A stretch of DNA of 64,000 nucleotides from Sinotaia quadrata (taxonomy: Eukaryota; Mollusca; Gastropoda; Architaenioglossa; Viviparidae): the NCBI GenBank assembly GCA_028829895.1, contig CM054177.1, positions 40,421,564-40,485,563 of the forward strand, in the 5' to 3' direction. Shown piece by piece: positions 27,901 through 38,200 of the stretch (the stretch's first letter is position 1; each line of letters opens with the position of its first letter). The notes below the pieces were generated by a model. That model saw only the letters and a program-made list of their open reading frames with translations. It had not been told where the DNA came from and searched no databases. The position numbers and the translations under genes were made by a program.

Positions 27901-30900
27901 ATTTCTAAGTATATGAATTATAAGATAGCAAGAACGTTTTCTCTTAAGAATACTGATCAGAGAGCAATTCATATTAATGCTAAATGATTTCTTAAAGATA
28001 TGATAATGTTCTAAAGTACTATCAAAATCAATTCCTTTCAGTTCCTACTCATAGATAATGAGAACTAAATTTAAGAATTTTTAAGGTTTTATTATTAAAT
28101 TTGATTAAAGATGGATATAACACAAACGACTACTTTTAAACAATGATAACTTTTCTAACACAATAAGTCATCTGGTATACCTTTTGTCGCAGTTTTTGAA
28201 GTGCAAATTGTACAAGTGCACGTTCAAGGCGTACTAAATCTCCAATGAGATAATATGTTCTTGGCCCTGTAGTCATAGCTAAATTTCTGAAACATAACAT
28301 ATTTAATTTTTGCTATATTTTAGAATAAGAAGTGTTGGTTCACTGTATTAAATTTAAGTATTGTGTAAATTAAAATATTTGTTGCATTGTTCAACTAAAA
28401 CTGTATAATGACATACTGTCTTAAATGTGTGGTGATCAGTGTTGCAGTGAAATGAAAGATGGTTGAATAAACCAATTTGTATTTTTGCCCTTAGCAAATG
28501 CTATAAAGAATGAAAGTAAACTATAATTAATAATAACTAGAGTCTAAATAATTATTCTGGTTGGAGAATTAGATGTTGTGATTCTCTATTCCAGGAACTC
28601 TGAGGATAGGAATAAAAACCTATAGGAATGGTAAATCAAGTCTCAGATTGGGGGAGATAAATATTAGTATGGCTACCATTTTATTTATCCTATGCAAAAC
28701 TATCAGATATCCATCCTAAGACAGCACAAAGCCTAGCAAGATATCCTATGAAAGACTATAGCTGCTCTAAAAGCCTTTTTAAGAAATAATGCAAGCCTAC
28801 AATATTATGGGCTCGGGCAGAATGACTCTCAACTTGTGTTAAAAACTTTTACCTGACTTTAATATTTGTTATAGTATTATTGTAGAGAAGTGTATGACTA
28901 TTGCAACAATTATAATATTGTTTGTTTTAACATCTCTAACACAATTTTGATCTCTGTCTGCCTTTTGTTACTTCTTAAATTACTCAGTTTGTTCTGTAAA
29001 TTTTACCAATTGTCAAAATCTGACTATTCATGACTGAATGTAATTGGAAGCAAGCCACTGAACTGCCTAGTGGTCATAAGATGTGTAATCAATCATAACA
29101 ACGTGTGGCTGTATTTGACTGACAACTTTCATTAACTGCTCTGATTGTTGCTAGAATTAAACTAATGGCAATACTAACTGTATCTGACTGACAACATTCA
29201 CTAAGTGCTCCGAATGTTGCTAAAATTAAACTAATGGCAATACTAACTGTATCTGACTGACAACATTCACTAAGTGCTCCGAATGTTGCTAAAATTAAAC
29301 TAATGGCAATACTAACTGTATCTGACTGACAACATTCACTAAGTGCTCCAATTGTTGCTAGAGTTAAACTAATGGCACTAATAACTGTATCTAACTGACA
29401 ACATTCACTAAGTGCTCAGATTGTTGCTAGAGTTAAGCTAATGGCAATACTAACTGTATTTGATTGACAACATTCACTAAGTGCTCCTACTACTGCTAGA
29501 GTTAAACTAATGACAACACTTAGTGTTTTTACTAGTTACACACTGTATTCAACTGACAAATATTCACTAAGTGCTCAGATTGTTGCTCGAGTTAAACTAA
29601 TGGCAATACTGTATATGACTGACAACATTCACTAAAGCTCAGATTGTTCTCAAGAGTTAAATTAATGGCAATACTCACTGTATTTTAAGCATCTGCAGAT
29701 TCTCTCCCAGTTCAACCACAGTTTTGGGTTGGAATTCAAATCCTGATGATAAATAAGATCAAATTAAAAAGTAGCAATAAACAAAGTGTAAAAGATTGCA
29801 TATTACTGTCTATGTGGGTAACTAATAATAAAAGGTGATAATGCTCAACTAGTATTCATTTATCTACTTGTTTCCATGATTATTTAGCGACAAACCTGGG
29901 GACAAAATGCGCAAAGTTACAGTACAAATATCTTTATTACATCTCACAAATCATGCAAGTTCTGAGAAAAGTAATTATAAAATATTTCAATCAAAATCAG
30001 TAAAATGTTTTCTATTTTATCTTAACTTTTCTCTTTCTTTCAAAAACAAATGCAAATATTAGTTTTAACAGTATTGTTTCCAAAATAAACTTATCTTTTC
30101 ATGACTGAAAATGACTGAAGGTGTCAAATATTTACTAAACTGCTTTATGGTATACTACTTGCAAAGCAAAATCAGGACAACAATATTAATCATAATAATT
30201 TAAGAAAACTGTATGCAATACTTTGAGCTATGCTAAAATTAATTAATGGGTAAGATTTTATTGAGTGCAAAGTACCATTGGTGAGTTACGTGAAAAGGCC
30301 TCACAGTGAATAAAATCAGAGTTATAAGCCAAAACTGTAATTTTCATGTTTCTTTGCAGTTAAACAGGATGCAAATCCTATCATGGTGGTATAGCCTTTC
30401 ACTTCAGAGGGGTGTTTCACTGCTCTGTTTGGACATGCCAGGTAAGAGGTATTCTTTAGTGTTCATTAAAATACTAGGAATTTACTCTGAGGAGAGTGCA
30501 AGCTGTCACTTCCAGTCTGTCACCTGCAAATTATCGTTAATTAAAGGGACCTTCTCATAATAATATAAAATACCTATTGCAATTATGATGTCTTGAATAT
30601 GCACTTTATAATATATTACAAGTGCATTTACATAATGAACAGCTATGTTTGCATACAGTTTATAAAATGTAAACATGTTTGTTTTACTCTGTAAAAATTG
30701 GTTGGGACTACCTACTATAAAGAGATGGTTGCACTCATGTTCATGAGCTATTAGTAGGTAGTCCCATTCATTTTTTTCTACTTCATATAGTATAAATATT
30801 TTATGCTCAAAATATGTGTACTGATGAAATAAGTTTGTGTACAAAAAATTGTGATGTTAGCTGCAATACTTTTTGAGATTTCATTAATTTAGTGTCGTTA

Positions 30901-32258
30901 TTTGTGGTCAACCTTTTTTAGACATAATGAACGTGTGATTTTTCAAGTTTATTACAAGTAAAATAGAAACCACACTAAAAAACAATCCAACAATTCTAAT
31001 AAACATAATCACATACAATAAAAAAAACCCAGATATAAGGCAAAATTAACTTTTCAGTTTATTATAAATTGCAAAAGAAAACGGGCTTTTGTTTCATAAA
31101 ATTGCTCGCAAAATGCAACAAAAAGGAACATTCATGGCATCATTATGCAAATGATGAACAAAATACAACCAATATACATATTATTAAATCATTTACTGTG
31201 TAGTTAATGCCTATTTTTGTCCAAAGGCATTGCAAAGAACATATGGAAATTATTGGATGCTGAAAATGACCTTTTCAGCAAATTTTAACAAAGAAAAGGC
31301 ATTAATGAAGTTTAACACAGAAAATGTACACAAGCAAACTGCCATATCTCTGAAACTATACTTCATACAGAGTTGGTTTACATATCAAAATGATCAGCAA
31401 ACTATACTCTATCTTTATGTATAAAGATAATTTCTGTCTAATCACATATTAAGTTACATTTTTTATTTTACTGTACAATTTTTATTTACAAAGAAAATTA
31501 AAACGGCTAAACGGTCACATCTCAGAAACTACACATAACACAGTTATGGTTCACATATCAAAATGATCAGTAAACTATAGTCCTTCTACATGTATAAAGA
31601 TAATTTCTGTTTAATCGCATATTCAATTATAATTTTTATTTTATTGTACAATACTGTACAAAGAAAATTAAAACAGATAAATGATCATATATAAAAAAAT
31701 CAGTAAATGATCTACTTGCCTCTTTTCTTTCCATGAATCTCTACAATAAAAGCTTTAGACTCATCTCCAATGGGCTAGAAGCAAGAAAAGATACACAAAG
31801 TATAAATTTCAGTCTGAGAAAAACCATAACTTCTCAATATAATTTATATTTTAAATAAAAGTGCTCAAAAGAAAAAGTGAGAAAACATACTTTTTAAAAA
31901 TGTCTGTGCACTAGTAAAAGCAGGCTAAGAGTGAAAATTCATTTTTGTAGAAGGTCATATGTATAGTTTTACTTAAGAAATAGTAATTGAGCATGATGTG
32001 ATTTAAATTTTAAAATATCCAGTCATAAACCCAAGTGTCTGATACAAATGGCTTGTGAAATTATTTTCTATCAAATATAAAAAACTGGCAAACTCCCACA
32101 GCACAGCCTCATCACAGCTTAAATTGGTGCTAACCATAACACAATAATTAAATTAATTTACCTACCAATTTCATCATTTCCACTGTCATATTTACATAAT
32201 TTAAATCTTAATATTTCAGAAATAAATAGTAATAATATTTATGTAATATGCACACGCA

Positions 32259-32290
<32 letters not shown>

Positions 32291-35200
32291 CACACACTTG
32301 ACATGCTCATCCTAAGATTAATAACACTGCTTCTTACTCACAGTACTATCAAAGTATATATATACATCATTAATGTGAATTGATATTTCTGCAGGTTTAA
32401 ATTAGGATTCTGCAGTAAATGTCATATGTTATTTCAAAATAAATTATACTATAAAAGTTATGTCTAGTCTTTGTTATGAAGGAATATACATTTAGTTCTG
32501 TTTCTTCAAGCTGAAATAAAATTGTTCAATCACTAAAGAGAAACAATACCAATCACAGTAGACTAGGGTAAACAATAAGATGAGTACCCTAGGAATGATC
32601 CACTGTAAAGTGAAGGCACTGATAACTGTACAAAGATGGCAGCAAAAGTTCAAAGTACATGCAATACTTCCACATTAACCATTCTGTGTAAATGGTAAAG
32701 TCACTTGTGGCAACCAATTGAAGATAGGAGGTTGCTAAGCTGGTAAAATAGGCTGGCCTCCTTTGGAATCAAGAGATGCCCAAGCTAAAGTGGTTAGAAA
32801 CAGACATATGACCTGGAGCAAGAACTATTAACCCATAATAAACTATTGGGGGCAGAACAATAGAACTAAAAGTGCTATACCCTGTAAAAACATATGATTT
32901 GAGCTGAAGGATGTTTTGTAGCACAGTCAATTATGCTTGAAATAAGCCAAGTGTCAGGTTCAATGATAAATATTATAAATAAGGCTGCATGTGAATAATA
33001 TCTTGTAAACTGGTCTAATCTGAGTAGATAGCAGAAAAAAGGTGTCCATACTGTGTATTTGGAAAAGCCTCATACTGAAATTTAAACATTTTAAATGGAG
33101 CTCAGTGCATAAAGTTTGGTATAAAATAAATTCCCACAAAAATACATTATATTTAGTTTATATTTGAAAAGATATTAACAAGATTACTCTTTTACTTAGT
33201 AATTCTGACTGTTAGTCTGCTTTTAATTTATTCAGTGAAAATTATTTTTAAGCTTATATTTTCATCATAACTGCTTGAAAAACACATGAGAACAATAGAA
33301 AGAAACAAAATTTCTAGAAGATTCTTTTCCTCTACTTATTTTAGAAATAATGAAATTTAATGTTTTTAGGTTGATTTCATGAAAGTATTTTTATACCAAT
33401 TACTGTCCCTTCTTTTAAAACTATTTTTGGGGGGAACTATCTTAATTATTTTTCAATGGAATTCAGAGTGTAAGCAATATTAAATCAGCCTTATTATTAA
33501 GCAGACAGAATTATATGCCAGAATTTACAGCTTCATGTTTCTCGGAATTCACTCTTAGGAAAACATACAACAAATATCTAAATTTTGCAGAAAACTTAAT
33601 TTTTGATACGCTTGTGTCTCAGTAGACAGATTGCTCTTCTCGGGTCTCAGTAGACAGATTGCTCTTCTTGGGTCTCAGTAGACAGATTGCTCTTCTTGGG
33701 TCTCAGTAGACAGATTGCTCTTCTTGGGTCTCAGTAGACAGACTGTTCTTCTTGGGTCTATTTGGTTCTGTTTCCTAGTATGCAGATTATTCTTCTTGGA
33801 AATATCTTGTATTAAGTGTACTACTAGAAATAATGTCAAAAGCAGATTTACAAGTCTGTTTTTTCATTATGTGATATTTTTTAATTTTCACAAACAATCA
33901 GTTCATGAGTCAAATATTGAGAATAGCATGATTTTTTCAACAAAGCAAGCTATTCAATCTTGTGTCTGTTTCTCTGACATGAACCTCTTTTACCTTCTAT
34001 CACAATAAATTACTAAACAATTACCAAAATCACTATCTGTAGCAATTCTATCCAACTTAAACTTGAAAAAGCTAGATTGCAATCTCAATGAAGACAGAGA
34101 CATTGTTCAGAGTGAGAATAATCTAGAAGTTCACAGCCAGTTAAATTTCATGAAACATACCTAAAAGTTCCATTTAGAGTGATTTACATAAAATCTAAAC
34201 TGTTGGCATATCCTAAAACTAATATTCTTATATATTGGTTTTAAAGTGGTACTAAAAATACATACGTGTTCACAATTATCTTTCAATTTAGGGAAGGTTA
34301 AAAAGAGAATAATTGGTGTAAAGAATCTTTCATCTATCACAATTCTGCTGTTTACAAAGGGTACCACAACAATTTATTTCTCCTTTTTCATAAATGATAA
34401 GATTGCATCATTAAACTTAGGTATTTTATACAATTTCTAAAAGTAGTGCTAAAACCCTAAAGTGCATTATTCTTTTTTTTTAAATGTATACAATACACAT
34501 TTTTATGATTTTATCACCAACAAGAATATCACTGATTCTTTAGATCAGTGTTGTTCAAACTCTTCTGCAAATAAAGTTATATTTGCCAAAAAAAATCCAT
34601 TTCATTTTGTTACACTATCTTTATTTTTCTTACAAGTTTGGATAAAGACCATGAAAATTTTATGTGTAATTAAGTTAAGTGTTTTATTAAGTGTTCTTTT
34701 ATCAATATTAATATTGTGTTAAGTGTTTTATTAAGTCCTCTTTTATCAATATTAATATTCTTGCTTTTTATTATTATTAGTAGTAATAGTAGTAAACTGT
34801 CAAGTTTGAACCTAACTACATCAAGTCACAATTACACTTTACAGATAATACCATACCGAAGAAGGATGAGTACTATTAGGAATTTTTAAAGCTTCACATA
34901 GCAGCTCTTCCCAAAGTTGTTTCTTTTCTTCCAACTGCAACAAAATGAAGAAAGAATACATAAATTTGTGTACAAGGTATTCAGACCTCATTGTCTGGAT
35001 GCAAGATTAATTCTCCAAACAAGCAAAAACAAGCAAAAAAACACAAAAAGCACAATAAAAAGAGATCTCCCTCCTTACAAAAACAATAAAATATCTCTAT
35101 GAAATACTAATTTGCAAATAAAATAAATAGTTCTTATAAAAAACAAAACAAACTTTTATCCACCTCCTACAGAAACCTAAATAAACTACTTTTGAATTGT

Positions 35201-38200
35201 TCCATATATATACACACACACATATATATTGCTCATTATCTGAATGCATACATGTAACAGTTAGATGGAGATTAGCTGCTAAATAAGAATTATTTTAGAT
35301 TGATTTGTTTTTATACTAGTAAAAGTATGGTCCCCATCTTGAAAAAAATAAGTGCCATGGTGATCTTGTAACCTTAATAATCTAATTAATAAAACAAAGT
35401 GCATGGTTATCTCAGTGCCCATATTATTGGAGTTTAAAGTAAAAAAAGTATATTTGGTACAGTTTTAAATACATGTACATATGGTAATGTCTGTATAAGT
35501 TTTTTTTATTAAAAATGTATGCCTAAATGATTACAATGATAAACAATGCAAATTCAAATGCAAATGATGTCACATTAATAAAATTGCTTATTACAAATTC
35601 AAGCTTAAATAAATTGCTAAAGAAACAGACACAAACTTGAGTACAATTAATGTAATACTACTGACAGCTCTCATACACACATGTAAAGGTATTTATTTTT
35701 ACAAGGTAATTACAAAAAATGTACATTAAATGCCTTATCAATAAAGTAATACATAAACACCAACACAGTCTCATCTAAGTTATCAGAGGTAGTGTTTGTA
35801 CATTGTATTTCTGTAATCCTTATATGTATACTGTCCAGGAAGCCAGTTTGTATATTTGAAGTGTTGTGTGTGTGTGTGTGTGTGTGGGGGGGGGGATGAA
35901 ATGAGATATCTTTACATGGCAGAGGAGTTAATAACTATGTTCTGGGGATGTTTCTTCAAGGTGTGTCATCAAACCTACTATACTGTTTGGTAATATAATG
36001 ATGATCAAGAGTGGAGCTTTTATACCAAACAGTGAGTAATACAATATGTGAGTCATCAAATTACAAAATATGCATTTTCTGGCATTAAGGAATTATATTA
36101 TTTCTGCAACTGTAAAAGTTTTACATATATAAAAGCATTGTGCTGTTTGTATACTGTTGTTTACTGTTACAATATATTTGCATCAACATTCAATATTTTA
36201 TTCTGTCAGTGACAAGTGTTCCTGCAAGTGCAATTAACAAGGATAATCTGCATCACTAATAATTAATCAAGAGTCGACTGTATACGCACTTATTTGCTGA
36301 GCACTTTATAGCCACATTACATTTACATAAAAAATATGTACAAATTATAATCATCTTACAGAAAATGTCATGCATACAAATATTATATTAAATTATTTAT
36401 TTAACATAGATACATAACTTTGCACCAGAGTGAATAGCATACTTCAAAGATTTTACACACTTGCGTTTGACAAAAATTCAAAACTGTAAGTAGGTTCACC
36501 TGCTTAAGTTGTTTGAATAACTAACTTACTGAGAGCTTGGTTTACAAGTTAAATTATTGGTATATGAATTTGTCTATGAATGTTGGCATCTTGCACACAC
36601 TCAAAGTACAAACCAAGAAATAAATGACAGGTCATATTGCACACTGGACAGAGTAGATGGCTCATCCTGAGTAAGGCTTATGCTGGAGAGAGGTACACAA
36701 TACAAACATTGAACTTGAGTCTGATGACTTTAAATTTAATAAGTAATAAAATGGTAGATTGAGAATCTCAAGCTATGAGAGAGTTAAATACAAAAAAAAT
36801 AAAACAATGCTTATAAATGCCACAACAAACATATACATTGTCTATGAAGATAATAATAGCAGGAATTTATTTGTACTTATTTTCTTAAAGATAAAGATAT
36901 AATTCTACAGCTAATGTTACAGTAACAAAAAAAAACAATCTCTGAATTCTTAAATGAACTAAATAGTGATGAAAGCCTGTCTATTTAAGAGTCTGTACTT
37001 TACAAGTTTCCATTACCATATTATAATTATACTTCCCCTTGCTGAAGGTATCTGTACAACTACAAATGACTGTAGTCTGACAACCATGTTTCAATCCATA
37101 CCCTTTAGCCAACCCATGTCATTTGTCAGGCTGTCATGTACTAGTGCCCCACACCTTATAATTATATACATGAGAAACAAATACAAGTCCACCATATTTC
37201 AGTCCATAACATTTAGCAACCCATATCATTTGCCAGGCTGTCATACAGTTACTAAATAGAAGATCTGACTTAATGCATTAACAAATACAACTTTCATATA
37301 ATTATTTTATTTTTAATAAATTTTAATACTAATATAGCTAATTATTTTCTAAATATTGCCTATCAATTAAAGTTAAACTGAATCAGGACATGAAGGATTT
37401 GATTTGAATCAAAAGAATCTTTCCAGTTATTGTCACCCTTTAAGAAATGCTGGTCAAGCTAGGATGTCTTTGTCACCCAGGTGAAAAATAATATGCTATA
37501 ATAAATATATAATGAAATCTGTACACACAATGTATACAATTTATATTTGACAGAAAGATGCTCTTATACACAGGTATGCACACAACAATCTCTGTATTCA
37601 AATGGCTAAATTGGTCAAAACATGTTTCTCCCAAAAGGGTAAAGGTCAAACAAATACAAATAAATTATGTGTATTCATCTTTACAAGACTTTTTTTTTTT
37701 TTTTTTTACAAAATCAACCATTCATCATCACATGAATAGCTGTACCTGCAAAATGGTCTAAACAAGTATTAAGATGCATATTAATTTAATCCAAATATCA
37801 TTAATTCATTTCATTATGATAATGAACCAAGTAATCATTTTTATTTATTTTAAAGTAAATTTATTGGCTAGAGAAAAAGAAAAGATTTTAGAGCATACAA
37901 AAAAATAAAATTCTAAGTCAGCTTACACTCTTAGCAGACTGGTGCTGAATCCATAAATGGTTCTGTTGAGAGAAAAAAAGACTGAATTACAATGTACAAT
38001 AAAAATGTAAGGTTATTGAATGGTGATTAATTAATTATATTTAAGTTCTATCAAATATATTATTAAGTCTTATTGAGACAACAAATTAAACCTGGTGATC
38101 TTTTTGTGCCAGGGGCCTGTAAAGATATAATCAATAATGCACCTTAATACTCAATAGAGTACTCACTTGAGTACATATTCAAATAACACACTTACTAAAC

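Noticed and set aside
37375..37475. Possible extra SARS2 exon (minus-strand frame starting [16 protein letters not shown])
   Set aside because: Acceptor is plausible, but there is no phase-0 donor and no resemblance to the coiled-coil arm.
38085..38130. Possible SARS2 exon after a ...tctttacag acceptor
   Set aside because: Weak donor, wrong phase and no homology; exon 2 at 38196 fits better.
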